Part shown: positions 8,380 to 16,995 of the stretch, in pieces
Numbering within the stretch: position 1 is the first letter of the stretch
How the letters are laid out: each line of letters opens with the position of its first letter
Source of the DNA: an uncultured Tenacibaculum sp.
Lineage (GTDB): Bacteria; Bacteroidota; Bacteroidia; Flavobacteriales; Flavobacteriaceae
Direction of reading: 5' to 3'
DNA length: 64,000 nucleotides
Assembly (NCBI RefSeq): GCF_947494125.1
Contig: NZ_CANLTU010000001.1
Location: 558,001 to 622,000 of the forward strand
Translations under genes and position numbers: made by a program
The notes under the pieces: model-generated
What the model saw: only the letters and a program-made list of their open reading frames with translations
Database searches by the model: none
Told to the model about the DNA's origin: nothing

Positions 8380-9741
8380 ATGGCGAAGACCAAAACAACT
8401 TTTTTCTGTCAAAACTGTGGAACGCAACATGCGCAATGGGTAGGACAATGTAATATTTGTAAAGAATGGAATACCATTGTAGAAGAAGTGTTACAAAAAG
8501 AAGAAAAAAGGGATTGGAAAACACCATCAAATACAGAAAAAAGGACATCTAGACCATTAAAAGTAGAAGATATTCAGTTAAACCCAGAAGAACGTGTTGA
8601 AACAAAAAATAATGAATTAGATACGGTTTTAGGAGGTGGTATTGTAAAAGGAGCTGTGGTGTTGTTGGGAGGAGAACCAGGAATAGGGAAGTCAACATTA
8701 TTACTTCAAATAGCATTAAAAATTCCTCAGAAAGTACTGTATGTTTCAGGAGAGGAAAGTCAATCGCAAATAAAAATGCGAGCTGAACGATTAGAAGCAA
8801 GTAACTCAAATTGTTTAATTCTTACAGAAACAAATACCCAACAGATATTTAAAAATATTGAAGAGGTGCAACCAGATGTTTTAGTAATAGACTCAATTCA
8901 AACATTACATACAAATTCTATAGAGGCATCACCAGGGAGTATATCTCAAATACGAGAAACCTCAGCAGAGTTAATAAAGTTTGCGAAGGAAACTTCAACA
9001 CCAGTATTGCTAATTGGACATATTAATAAAGAAGGACATATTGCTGGGCCTAAGATTTTAGAACATATGGTAGATGTGGTATTGCAGTTTGAAGGTGACC
9101 GAAACCATACCTATCGAATATTACGTTCTCAAAAAAATAGATTTGGTTCTACTGCAGAATTAGGAATTTATGAAATGTTATCTAGTGGATTACGAGAAGT
9201 ATCTAACCCATCAGAAATATTAATATCTAAAAAAGATGCCGATCTAAGTGGAACGGCTATTGCTTCAACTTTAGAAGGAATTCGACCATTAATGATTGAG
9301 ATTCAAGCATTGGTTTCAACAGCAGTGTACGGAACACCTCAGCGAACTACAACAGGTTATAATTTAAAACGATTACACATGATTCTTGCCGTACTAGAAA
9401 AACGTGCAGGATTTAAATTAGGCGCTAAAGATGTGTTTTTAAATGTAACAGGAGGTATTCATGTAGATGATCCTGCGATTGATTTAGCAGTGGTTGCAGC
9501 TATTTTATCATCAAATCAAGATATGGCAATAAACCCGAATGTTTGTTTTGCAGCAGAGGTTGGTTTGGCAGGTGAAATTAGACCAGTATCGAAAATTGAT
9601 CAACGAATTGTAGAAGCTGAAAAGTTAGGATATAAAACTTTTGTTACTTCAAAGTATAATAAAATTACAAACAAAAATCATTCAATAAAACTCATTTTGG
9701 TAAGTAAGATAGAGGAAGCTTTTGCTACTTTGTTTGCTTAA
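8380..9741 (+). CDS. radA: DNA repair protein RadA
   Basis: A RecA-like ATPase that drives branch migration and processes recombination intermediates. An N-terminal four-Cys zinc finger (Cys10, Cys13, Cys24, Cys27) is followed by Walker A GGEPGIGKS ending at about residue 105, a Walker B region VLVIDSIQT, the RadA-specific KNRFG motif near 257 and a Lon-protease-like C-terminal domain. Its 453 residues are normal. The last 4 bp overlap the convergent PBP gene stop. A diverged copy of its final 22 codons is found 2.3 kb downstream at 12018-12089. Confidence 0.97.
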   Translation: MAKTKTTFFCQNCGTQHAQWVGQCNICKEWNTIVEEVLQKEEKRDWKTPSNTEKRTSRPLKVEDIQLNPEERVETKNNELDTVLGGGIVKGAVVLLGGEPGIGKSTLLLQIALKIPQKVLYVSGEESQSQIKMRAERLEASNSNCLILTETNTQQIFKNIEEVQPDVLVIDSIQTLHTNSIEASPGSISQIRETSAELIKFAKETSTPVLLIGHINKEGHIAGPKILEHMVDVVLQFEGDRNHTYRILRSQKNRFGSTAELGIYEMLSSGLREVSNPSEILISKKDADLSGTAIASTLEGIRPLMIEIQALVSTAVYGTPQRTTTGYNLKRLHMILAVLEKRAGFKLGAKDVFLNVTGGIHVDDPAIDLAVVAAILSSNQDMAINPNVCFAAEVGLAGEIRPVSKIDQRIVEAEKLGYKTFVTSKYNKITNKNHSIKLILVSKIEEAFATLFA

Positions 9742-11930
9742 TTTTTCTTTTTCTTCTTTCCAAAAAGTCTATTGAAGAAACCTTTAATACCTTTTTCTCT
9801 ATAGGGAGGACATTTAATTGATGAATAGACTTCTTCAGGGATGTTAAAAGAGGTTAAGTATTTTTTTCTCAGTTCAGGGTTTTTCTCAATCTCTTTAAGA
9901 ATATTAGCAACTATAGGTAATGCTAATGATGAACCTGAACCTTTTCCACTGTTAAAATGAATATTGTTTTTAGAAGCGCCAACCCAAGTTCCGAGAACAA
10001 TGTTAGGAGTGTAGGCAACAAACCAAGCGTCAGTATAGTTTTGAGCAGTACCAGTTTTACTTGCTAGTGGACTTTTGATTTTATATGTGCTTCTTATTTT
10101 AGAACCTGTTCCCTGTTCAACCGCTTGTTGTAAAATGGCAGTTAAAGTTTGTGTACTTTCTTTTTTAAATATCCTTTCAGTTTTTTGTTCTTTACTTTCA
10201 TATATAATATTGCCTTGTTTATCGGTAATTTTAGTAATCATATATAAATCGTTCATTTCACCATTATTAGCAAAAGCACCATAAGCTCTTGTTGCTTCAA
10301 ACAGCGATAAGTCGAGTGCTCCTAAAGCAATAGAAGGAGTATTGTTAGTAAGCTCAGGAAGCTTTAATTTTTTACAGGAATTAACTAACAATTCTTTTTC
10401 TAGTTTAAAATAAAGGTTCACACTAGGAATATTCATTGACTGAATTAACGCATACCACAAGGCAACCTTTTTATCAGGAGTTGAATTATGATCTGCATTT
10501 TGTGGTTTCCAGTCTCCAAATTTTGAATAAATTTTTTCTTCATTTTCAAAATAATCACATGGTGAAATTCCATTTTCTATAGCAGTAGCATATAAAAAAG
10601 GTTTGAAAGCCGAAGCTATTTGACGATGCGATAATACCATGTCAAAAGGAAGTGTGTTAAAATTATTTCCGCCGACCCAACTAATCACAGCCCCATTTTT
10701 AGGATTGGTAACTAACACAGAAGCATTCAGCATTTTTGTATAATGCCAAAGGCTATCAATCGTGGTACCAGTAACAGTCTTAGTACTGTTCCAGTCAAAA
10801 AGTTTAAAAGTTCTGTTTTGTTTGTCTTGATCAGTAAATTTCTGCTTTTTTAACCATTTTCTTTTTAAAATGTTTGATCGTAGCTCTTTGTTTAATTGTT
10901 TTTGTTTTATAATAAGCTGCTTTTTTGCAGATTTTTCAGCTATTTTTTGAATATCGTAATTTAGGGTTGTGTGTATCTTTAAACCATCGGTTTCTAAGTT
11001 GTAATTATTGTTTGTACTAGTATTAACGGTTTTTACAATATCAATAGCTTTTTTCTTTATTTGATGTACAAAATAACCAGCCGAAGCATTTATACCAAGA
11101 TTTTTATAATTAAGTGTAATGGGTAATTTTTTTAAACTGTCAGTAGTATAATTGCTTAAATACGCTTCGTTATTCATTAGTTGAAGAACTGTATTACGAC
11201 GTTGTAAAGCATTTTTAGGATTCAACCTAGGATTGTAATAGGTGTTGGCTTTTAGTATGCCTACGAGTATGGCAGATTCTTCAGTTTTTAATTCAATAAC
11301 TGATTTGTTAAAAAACCGATTAGCAGCAGATTCTATTCCAAAAATATTTTCTCCAAATGGTACTGAATTAAGGTATAATTGTAGTATTTCGTCCTTAGAG
11401 TATAAACGCTCCATTCGACTTGCTATAATAAGCTCCTTAAGTTTATTTATTGGGAGATTTAAAAAGCCATGATATTGTCTTCCGTAAATGTTTTTAATTA
11501 ATTGTTGGGTAATGGTACTTCCTCCACCTCCAGAAGCATCTCTCATTAAAATACTTCTAAAAAAAACTCTAGCATAACTTTGGCCGTCGTAACCATTATG
11601 CGAGTAAAAACGTTTATCCTCGGTAGCAATTAATGCTTCTTTTAAGTGATTGGGAATTTGTTCTAATTTTACATTTGTTCGGTTTTTAGTAAATGTTTTA
11701 CCAATAATTATATTATCTGATGAATAAATTAAAGAGGCTTCTTCGTTAATGATAGATGTCAATTCTTTATTGTCTGGTAAACGACCAAATACATTAAAAT
11801 ACACCAGAGAGAATAATAGGAGTACTAAGAGAAGTCCAAAAAGAATTAAGCCTGCCAAATATTTTAATATGAAGGTTAATGTTTTTTTATTTTTAGGCTG
11901 AAATTCTATTCCATTTAATGTTTTCATCAT
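9738..11930 (-). CDS. Class A penicillin-binding protein (transglycosylase/transpeptidase)
   Basis: A bifunctional peptidoglycan synthase of 730 residues. One N-terminal TM helix (about 25-48) anchors it to the inner membrane. The GT51 transglycosylase domain shows TEDKRFYSHNG near 106 with the catalytic Glu and GGSTITQQL near 137. The transpeptidase domain shows SxxK as SAFK near 440, SxN as SMN near 495 and KTGT near 630. The C terminus is Lys-rich (FGKKKKKN). It is PBP1A/1C-like; the exact subtype is not assigned. It converges on radA with a 4-bp overlap and no terminator in between. Confidence 0.93.
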   Translation of the reverse strand: MMKTLNGIEFQPKNKKTLTFILKYLAGLILFGLLLVLLLFSLVYFNVFGRLPDNKELTSIINEEASLIYSSDNIIIGKTFTKNRTNVKLEQIPNHLKEALIATEDKRFYSHNGYDGQSYARVFFRSILMRDASGGGGSTITQQLIKNIYGRQYHGFLNLPINKLKELIIASRMERLYSKDEILQLYLNSVPFGENIFGIESAANRFFNKSVIELKTEESAILVGILKANTYYNPRLNPKNALQRRNTVLQLMNNEAYLSNYTTDSLKKLPITLNYKNLGINASAGYFVHQIKKKAIDIVKTVNTSTNNNYNLETDGLKIHTTLNYDIQKIAEKSAKKQLIIKQKQLNKELRSNILKRKWLKKQKFTDQDKQNRTFKLFDWNSTKTVTGTTIDSLWHYTKMLNASVLVTNPKNGAVISWVGGNNFNTLPFDMVLSHRQIASAFKPFLYATAIENGISPCDYFENEEKIYSKFGDWKPQNADHNSTPDKKVALWYALIQSMNIPSVNLYFKLEKELLVNSCKKLKLPELTNNTPSIALGALDLSLFEATRAYGAFANNGEMNDLYMITKITDKQGNIIYESKEQKTERIFKKESTQTLTAILQQAVEQGTGSKIRSTYKIKSPLASKTGTAQNYTDAWFVAYTPNIVLGTWVGASKNNIHFNSGKGSGSSLALPIVANILKEIEKNPELRKKYLTSFNIPEEVYSSIKCPPYREKGIKGFFNRLFGKKKKKN

Positions 11931-12017
11931 ACTAAAAACGAATTCTATTTGCTAAAATTGTGGAAGTATTTGTGATTAAGTATTGAGGGTTCTTAGTAGA
12001 TTAATAAACTTTAGATA

Positions 12018-12089
12018 ATGAAAAATCATACTATAAAACTGATTTTATTAAGTAAGATAGAAGAAGCTTTAGCTATGTTGTTTACTTAA
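12018..12089 (+). pseudogene. Decayed duplicate of the radA 3' end
   Basis: A 23-codon open frame that translates to MKNHTIKLILLSKIEEALA plus four residues, almost the same as the RadA C terminus (NHSIKLILVSKIEEAFATLFA). By hand, about 59 of 69 aligned bases match the end of radA at 9673-9741. No other part of radA is seen upstream. It lies 2.3 kb downstream of the true radA end and directly against the left palindromic element of the restriction-modification island, so it marks a past duplication or insertion event. Confidence 0.7.
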
Positions 12090-12091
12090 GG

Positions 12092-12294
12092 TTTCGCTAA
12101 CGTCTCGGCTATGGTTAGTGCGGGAATTAAAAATTACTGAATTTCCAATTAAGCACTTAGCTAAAACTTTTTATTTTGTTTTATCTTTTTTGTTCATAAA
12201 ACCAAATCAAAAGATTTGGCGGATTTGGTTAAAAGCTCTAAACTTTAAGTTAAGCACCAAAACCCGTATTAATTATAGTCTTTGTTAGCACACG
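12092..12294. repeat. Left palindromic element (attC-like) flanking the R-M genes
   Basis: An imperfect inverted repeat of about 200 bp. The outer ends read GCTAAC (12096-12101) and GTTAGC (12284-12289). The arms continue inward with CTATGGTTAGTGCGGG against the complement of CCCGTATTAATTATAG, allowing G-T pairs. A central hairpin CCAAATC-AAAA-GATTTGG lies at 12202-12219. No open reading frame is present. It is built like an integron attC site or a folded cassette boundary; that identity is inferred. Confidence 0.55.
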
Positions 12295-12317
12295 TTTTTT
12301 TATTTCAACTTTAATTG

Positions 12318-12325
12318 TATTTTTG
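12318..12325 (+). promoter_or_regulatory. -7 box of the DNA methyltransferase gene
   Basis: TATTTTTG matches TAnnTTTG. It implies a transcript start near 12332, which excludes the upstream TTG at 12315 and supports translation from the ATG at 12351. A 7-bp inverted repeat GTAACCA (12325-12331) / TGGTTAC (12352-12358) spans the transcript start and start codon. Confidence 0.55.
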
Positions 12326-12350
12326 TAACCAATGTATAAGGTTGTTTAAT

Positions 12351-13583
12351 ATGGTTACAAAAGATTATTATTCTTTAAATGAAGTTTCGGAAATTTTAGG
12401 AAAAAGTAAAGAAACTCTTAGACGTTGGGATAGAGATGGCAAATTTTCTGCTGTTCGAGAACCTATTAGTCAATATAGAATTTATAAAAAAGAACAGGTT
12501 AACTCATTGTTAAAACAATTATCTATTGATTACGAAGATACGGTAGATAATTCTGTTATGCCAATTCAAGATTTTAAGGTTTTAGAATTATTTGCAGGAG
12601 CAGGAGGTTTAGCTGTAGGAATGGAAAAAGCGGGTATTAAATGCGTAGCTTTAAATGAAATTGATAAATGGGCTTGTCAAACATTAAGAAAGAATAGGCC
12701 TAATTGGAATGTTTTAGAAGGAGATATTAAGTCTTTTGATTTTACAGAATATAATAATCAAGTTGATATTGTTACAGGAGGTTTTCCTTGTCAAGCATTT
12801 AGTTATGCTGGAAAAAAATTAGGACTTCAAGATGCTAGAGGAACTCTTTTTTATGAATTTGCGAGAGCAGTAAAAGAAGTTAATCCTCTAATTTGTATAG
12901 GTGAAAATGTTAAAGGGTTATTGTCTCACGAAAAAGGAAAGACCATTGAGGGGATGATTTCAATTTTAGATGAAATTGGTTATAATGTTGTTCCTGTGAA
13001 AGTTTTAAAAGCAATTAATTATAAAGTTCCTCAAAAAAGAGAGCGTGTAATTTTAGTAGGAGTTCGAAAAGATATTGATGTAAAATATGAATACCCTAAA
13101 CCGCATAATAAAATTTACAATTTAGTAGATGCACTTAAAAAAGGAGAATTATATAATTGTAATGTTCCTAAATCTGAAGGTTCAAAATATCCTGAACATA
13201 AAAAGGCTGTATTAGATTTAGTTCCTCAAAAAGGGTATTGGAGAAACTTACCTTTAGAAATTCAAAAAGAGTATATGGGAAAGAGTTTTTATTTAGGAGG
13301 AGGAAAAACAGGTATTGCTCGTAGAATTGGGTGGGATGAACCAAGTTTAACTCTTACTTGTAGTCCAGCTCAAAAACAAACCGAAAGATGCCATCCAGAA
13401 GAAACAAGACCATTTACAGTTAGAGAATATGCTAGAATTCAAACTTTTCCTGACGATTGGAAATTTATGGGGTCAGTTTCTCAACAATATAAACAAATTG
13501 GAAATGCCGTACCTTGTAATTTAGGAGAAGAAATTGGTTATTCAATTATTAAGTTTTTAAATAATTATTATAGTTCGTTATAA
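12351..13583 (+). CDS. DNA (cytosine-5) methyltransferase with N-terminal HTH domain
   Basis: 410 residues from the ATG at 12351. Residues 1-55 form a MerR/excisionase-like helix-turn-helix (SLNEVSEILGKSKETLRRW, then SQYRIYKKEQV). The C5-methyltransferase domain follows: motif I FAGAGG at 81-86, the PCQ catalytic loop with Cys147, ENV at 185-187, QKRERV at 228-233 and GNAVPCNLGEE near the C terminus. It methylates cytosine C5 to protect host DNA from the adjacent endonuclease; the target recognition region lies about 245-340 and its sequence specificity is unknown. The HTH may let the enzyme repress its own operon. It lies in a cassette bounded by palindromic elements, suggesting horizontal transfer. 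Confidence 0.92.
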   Translation: MVTKDYYSLNEVSEILGKSKETLRRWDRDGKFSAVREPISQYRIYKKEQVNSLLKQLSIDYEDTVDNSVMPIQDFKVLELFAGAGGLAVGMEKAGIKCVALNEIDKWACQTLRKNRPNWNVLEGDIKSFDFTEYNNQVDIVTGGFPCQAFSYAGKKLGLQDARGTLFYEFARAVKEVNPLICIGENVKGLLSHEKGKTIEGMISILDEIGYNVVPVKVLKAINYKVPQKRERVILVGVRKDIDVKYEYPKPHNKIYNLVDALKKGELYNCNVPKSEGSKYPEHKKAVLDLVPQKGYWRNLPLEIQKEYMGKSFYLGGGKTGIARRIGWDEPSLTLTCSPAQKQTERCHPEETRPFTVREYARIQTFPDDWKFMGSVSQQYKQIGNAVPCNLGEEIGYSIIKFLNNYYSSL

Positions 13584-13593
13584 AAATTATACA

Positions 13594-13609
13594 TTTGATT
13601 TTAATCAAA
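13594..13609. promoter_or_regulatory. Perfect palindrome before the endonuclease start
   Basis: TTTGATT-TT-AATCAAA, 7-bp arms with a 2-bp centre, ending 6 bp before the ATG of the endonuclease gene. It could be an operator for the methyltransferase HTH or a small translational hairpin; neither is shown. Confidence 0.35.
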
Positions 13610-13615
13610 TTGTAT

Positions 13616-14413
13616 ATGTTAACTAATCAAGAGACAAAAGAAATAATTAGAGAGACTGTAAAACAAAGTATAATAGACTTTGCTCAAAGGTCTTTGAATA
13701 AAAAAGCTAAATTTCAGATACTTGACTTAATAATACCAAAAGAAAGAAAAATAAGGTCAATTGTTGGAGGTCTTGAAACATCTTTAGGAACAACATTATG
13801 GGAGCCTTTGGCTAAAGCTTTAGCTTCAAAAAATGGATTTGAGGTTATTAATCAAAACCTTGAAAGTCCAGTAAATATGCCTTCAAACTTGAGTAATACA
13901 TTACAGACTATAGTTGATGAGCGTAAAAGGAATAGTGGAGTATATAATGCTATATCTAGTCGAGATGAAATTAAGAGGGTTTGTCAGTCATTCTTAACTA
14001 GACCTATAGATTCGTTTGAATCTGCTCCTAAGGGTTTTGGAGTTGATATTTGGTTGAAAAAAAATAATATTAATTATTTTTTTGATACTAAAACAGTTCA
14101 ACCGAACATAGGTAATTATTCCAAATTTGTTGAACAAATACTCAATTGGTATGCATTTTTTTATTCTCGTTTTCCAGACCAAATGGCGGAAGCTAGAATA
14201 GTTTTTCCCTATAACCCACATAATGAGGTTTTTTGGGATAAAACTATGGGGAAAGGAAAACCATTAGAAAGAGACAATGAAGGATGGGTTGAAAATCAAT
14301 TTTGGAATTTTTGTTCAGGTCTTGAAGATACTTATAGTCTTATAGTAGAATCCTTTATAGAATTGAGAGAAAGTAAGGAATTAGAAGCTGATTTGGATAA
14401 AATGCTTAGCTAA
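13616..14413 (+). CDS. Type II restriction endonuclease, TdeIII-like
   Basis: 265 residues from the ATG at 13616; an in-frame TTG at 13595 would run through a palindrome and is less likely. The block RSIVGGLETSLGTTLWEPLA (residues 48-67) and the segment GVDIWL (142-147) followed by FDTKTVQPN (157-165) and AFFYSRFP resemble the TdeIII restriction endonuclease family as remembered. Asp144, Asp158 and Lys160 fit a PD-(D/E)XK nuclease core. It follows the methyltransferase by 32 bp on the same strand, the normal type II layout. It would cut DNA lacking the partner's methylation; the recognition site cannot be deduced here. Confidence 0.82.
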   Translation: MLTNQETKEIIRETVKQSIIDFAQRSLNKKAKFQILDLIIPKERKIRSIVGGLETSLGTTLWEPLAKALASKNGFEVINQNLESPVNMPSNLSNTLQTIVDERKRNSGVYNAISSRDEIKRVCQSFLTRPIDSFESAPKGFGVDIWLKKNNINYFFDTKTVQPNIGNYSKFVEQILNWYAFFYSRFPDQMAEARIVFPYNPHNEVFWDKTMGKGKPLERDNEGWVENQFWNFCSGLEDTYSLIVESFIELRESKELEADLDKMLS

Positions 14414-14428
14414 GTTGTTGATTTTAAT

Positions 14429-14672
14429 GTGTGCTAACTTGTTTATATGCAGAACTTTGTTCCTAGTATCTGTGTAATTTGGTTCGTTATGCGGAGTTTT
14501 TAATAAAATAAGTTCCGTTTATTTTTTCAACTTTATAACATGTAATATAAATAAAGAAGATGTTATAATTCCTTAAAAATCTCCTTTTACTTTTACAAAT
14601 TCTATCATAATTTCTATAGATATTCTGAATATCTGCTAACTTGTTTAGGAATATAAATCCGTGTTAGCGAAA
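14429..14672. repeat. Right palindromic element flanking the R-M genes
   Basis: Begins GTGTGCTAAC (14429-14438), the exact reverse complement of GTTAGCACAC at 12284-12293, and ends GTTAGCGAAA (14663-14672), the reverse complement of TTTCGCTAAC at 12092-12101. The 14-mer TGCTAACTTGTTTA occurs twice inside (14432 and 14634). The last copy with GTTAGC at 14663-14668 makes a short GCTAAC...GTTAGC hairpin unit of 34 bp. The 301-bp gap 14414-14714 holds only this element and a weak hairpin over the next gene's stop. Confidence 0.5.
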
Positions 14673-14714
14673 GATAGCAGAAATTAGGTTAAGAATCAAA
14701 CCGAATTTAATCGG

Positions 14715-15524
14715 TTATTTCTTTTTAGGCAACCCCAATATATAATATCCTTGTTTTTTGCCTTTGTAGTTTTTAGCTACATCTACTTTCCAAGTATAAG
14801 AATCTTTTTTAAGGCCTTTTAGTAGGTGGTTTTCAATATCTTTAAACGTGTACATTCTTACTAGAGAAGCTTGTCCATCCCAAGCATATACTAAAGGAAT
14901 TATCGGAATTAAATAGGTAAATAACACTTGTTTAAACGTTAGGTTTTTTACAAAAGGTGTCATAAAAAATACCATTACTACCATAATAACCATAGAAATA
15001 GGAAGTAGTAACCACCAAAGTAGGGTAGGGATGTTATTTTCTCCCATTTCATAAATTAATAAAGGTTGTTTATTTTCTTGTGCTGTTTTTAAAATGTTTT
15101 TTGCACTTTCGGGTGGCATATGATGAAAACTATTCATCATAGTCTTTAATCCACTGGGTGTGTTTTTAAAGTTTGTTGCGTTTAACGATTCTTGTTGGTA
15201 ATGTATATTTTCAAGATTAGCGTTGTTAATGTTATTTACTACTGATTTATTCGGATATAAATCGGTTAATAGAAGCTGTATTGGTTCTTTTTTGTTTTTA
15301 TTAAGTTCTTGTATTACATCAATCATAACACCTCCAGAACCTGAGCCTAAATCGACTATTTGGTTGAAATCGTGTTGTTTTTTAATGCCGTTAATAAGTG
15401 AAGCAACAACACTTTTAGTTTTAAACATTTTTAGCAATAAAGCTAGTAGATTGGTAATGCTAGACCTAACAAAAGGAGGGAGCCAATTGAAATCTTCAAA
15501 TTCAAAAATCTGTATGCGTTTCAT
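14715..15524 (-). CDS. Membrane-anchored class I SAM methyltransferase
   Basis: 269 residues. A Rossmann SAM-binding motif VDLGSGSGGVMIDV is centred near residue 62, followed by LLLTDLYPN near 87 and a MNSFHHMPP acceptor-side loop near 130. Residues about 165-215 contain two hydrophobic helices, so the enzyme is tethered to the inner membrane with the catalytic part in the cytoplasm. The substrate is unknown. It lies downstream of the arsenosugar operon on the same strand but is separated from arsM by a terminator, so its link to arsenic chemistry is uncertain. Confidence 0.75.
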   Translation of the reverse strand: MKRIQIFEFEDFNWLPPFVRSSITNLLALLLKMFKTKSVVASLINGIKKQHDFNQIVDLGSGSGGVMIDVIQELNKNKKEPIQLLLTDLYPNKSVVNNINNANLENIHYQQESLNATNFKNTPSGLKTMMNSFHHMPPESAKNILKTAQENKQPLLIYEMGENNIPTLLWWLLLPISMVIMVVMVFFMTPFVKNLTFKQVLFTYLIPIIPLVYAWDGQASLVRMYTFKDIENHLLKGLKKDSYTWKVDVAKNYKGKKQGYYILGLPKKK

Positions 15525-15556
15525 AACGTCAGTAATTTTTGATATAAAGGTAAAGA

Positions 15557-15584
15557 AAAACCCTTGCTGGTTGCAAGGGTTTCT
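15557..15584 (-). terminator. Terminator of the arsM operon
   Basis: Stem AAACCCTTGC / GCAAGGGTTT around a TGGTT loop; read on the - strand it is followed by a T-rich tract. It lies about 20 bp after the arsM stop. Confidence 0.8.
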
Positions 15585-15601
15585 TTATTTTTAGATAAAA
15601 T

Positions 15602-16570
15602 TTAACAGCATCCGCCACCATCATAATGATAGGTAGATTCTGAAAAATAAATATCGTCTCTTCCTAAACCTTTTAAAGCCTGTGCTGTTTTATCACAGAT
15701 AGCTAATGGTTGATTTTTTAATAAGGTATGTCCTAATCCATCATCAAAATAATCTTCATCACCATAATATATAGCAGCTTTCCCTGTAAAAACACAAGGT
15801 CCGTCTGCAGGCATAGGGTCTTTAATTGCAGCTACTTCAATAGATTCAATATAAATCAATTCATTCGTAGGATAATTTTTAGGATCTAAAATTCTATAAG
15901 GTTTTCTTGCTCTAATTTCTATAGTTCCAAAACCAGCATCGGTTAAGGCTTTTACATAATCTGCAATCGATAAACTTCCGCTTAAACATAAAGCACGCAA
16001 ACGTTCGTCGTTACGTAATTCATCATTCATTGGTTGTTCGCAAGTAGGATCGCTCATTACTAATTTTCCGTTTGGTTTTAACACACGATACATTTCTGCG
16101 ATTGCTTTCTTCAAATCGTCAGATTTAAAAATATTAAACAAGCAGTTTTGAGCAGCTACATCAATCGAGTTGTCTTCAACTGGAAGGTTCATGGCATCTC
16201 CTTTACGTAAATCAACAAAATCGCTTTTAAACCAATCGTTTTGTTCTTCAGCAATTTTAAAGTTTTTACGAGACGCTTCTAGCATTTCATCAACCACATC
16301 TAAACCAATTACACCGCCTTTATTTCTGTTGAAATAAGCAAATTGTAATAGTTCCATTCCACCTCCAACACCAACATATAACATTTTAGGATTGTTTGTT
16401 AGATCTCGTGCATGTACCGTAGAACCACAACCGTAGTTCATTTCTTGCATAATACGAGGAATTTTTAATCCTGGTAATTCCCAAATAGGATTTGTTGTAC
16501 AGCATAAACCAACATCGGGTGTTAGGGCTGCTTCTTTATATACGTTATGTGTAGTATCTAAATAACTCAT
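15602..16570 (-). CDS. arsM: Arsenosugar-biosynthesis arsenite S-adenosylmethionine methyltransferase ArsM
   Basis: 322 residues. It transfers methyl groups from SAM to trivalent arsenic, giving dimethylarsenic for arsenosugar assembly. The SAM motif is YVGVGGGMELL near residue 65, with LKPNGKLVMSDP later. Cysteines suited to bind As(III) are present: Cys23-Cys24 (VGLCCTTNP), Cys48 (NYGCGSTVH), a Cys in DPTCEQP, and a C-terminal GGGCC. This long form with a C-terminal CC tail is the variant that goes with ArsS rather than the detoxification ArsM. It is the last gene of the rhodanese-to-arsM operon and starts 2 bp after the DoxX-like stop. Confidence 0.92.
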   Translation of the reverse strand: MSYLDTTHNVYKEAALTPDVGLCCTTNPIWELPGLKIPRIMQEMNYGCGSTVHARDLTNNPKMLYVGVGGGMELLQFAYFNRNKGGVIGLDVVDEMLEASRKNFKIAEEQNDWFKSDFVDLRKGDAMNLPVEDNSIDVAAQNCLFNIFKSDDLKKAIAEMYRVLKPNGKLVMSDPTCEQPMNDELRNDERLRALCLSGSLSIADYVKALTDAGFGTIEIRARKPYRILDPKNYPTNELIYIESIEVAAIKDPMPADGPCVFTGKAAIYYGDEDYFDDGLGHTLLKNQPLAICDKTAQALKGLGRDDIYFSESTYHYDGGGCC

Positions 16571-16572
16571 TT

Positions 16573-16995
16573 TTATTTTTTTAATTTAGTATCGATCATT
16601 GTATCGATAGAAAAAACATCTAATTTTTGGGGTAATATTAATAAACTTACTAAAAGCATGGTTCTATACATTACGTGAGATAAGTCCCAAATAGGATCTT
16701 TTAATCCATGCCCAATAGTTACAATAACTAAAACACTAGCCAATGCATATAGTGCATAATCTCTTTTAAAGCCTATAATTAACAAAAATCCAGCAACTAA
16801 CTCAATAATAGAAGTGTAGTAGGCTGTAAATAACAATAAAAAATCAGGCAGTAAATCGCCATAACTCGATAAGAAAAAGTTTTTGTAAACGGCATCAAGT
16901 CCAAATTTAAATACCTTTCCAAACCCTTGAAAAAAGAAAATAAATCCAAGAATTAAACGAATTGTTGTTACTGCTATTTGTTTGTTTCTTTGCAT
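16573..16995 (-). CDS. DoxX-like membrane protein of the arsenosugar locus
   Basis: 140 residues with four hydrophobic segments, a typical DoxX/MauE-like four-helix membrane protein: LILGFIFFFQGFGKVFKFG at the start, then YTSIIELVAGFLLIIGF. It overlaps the purine nucleoside phosphorylase gene by one base and precedes arsM by 2 bp. DoxX-like proteins often support redox or quinone chemistry in the membrane; the specific role in the arsenic pathway is inferred from position only. Confidence 0.8.
   Translation of the reverse strand: MQRNKQIAVTTIRLILGFIFFFQGFGKVFKFGLDAVYKNFFLSSYGDLLPDFLLLFTAYYTSIIELVAGFLLIIGFKRDYALYALASVLVIVTIGHGLKDPIWDLSHVMYRTMLLVSLLILPQKLDVFSIDTMIDTKLKK

Noticed and set aside
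9742..12089. Genomic island integrated in the radA 3' end
   Set aside because: The interval between the two radA ends holds only a normal class A PBP gene and no integrase, so a present-day island is not supported; recorded only as a trace of a past event.
12315..12350. Upstream TTG start for the methyltransferase
   Set aside because: It lies in the -7 box region ahead of the inferred transcript start, and the added residues are not part of the HTH domain.
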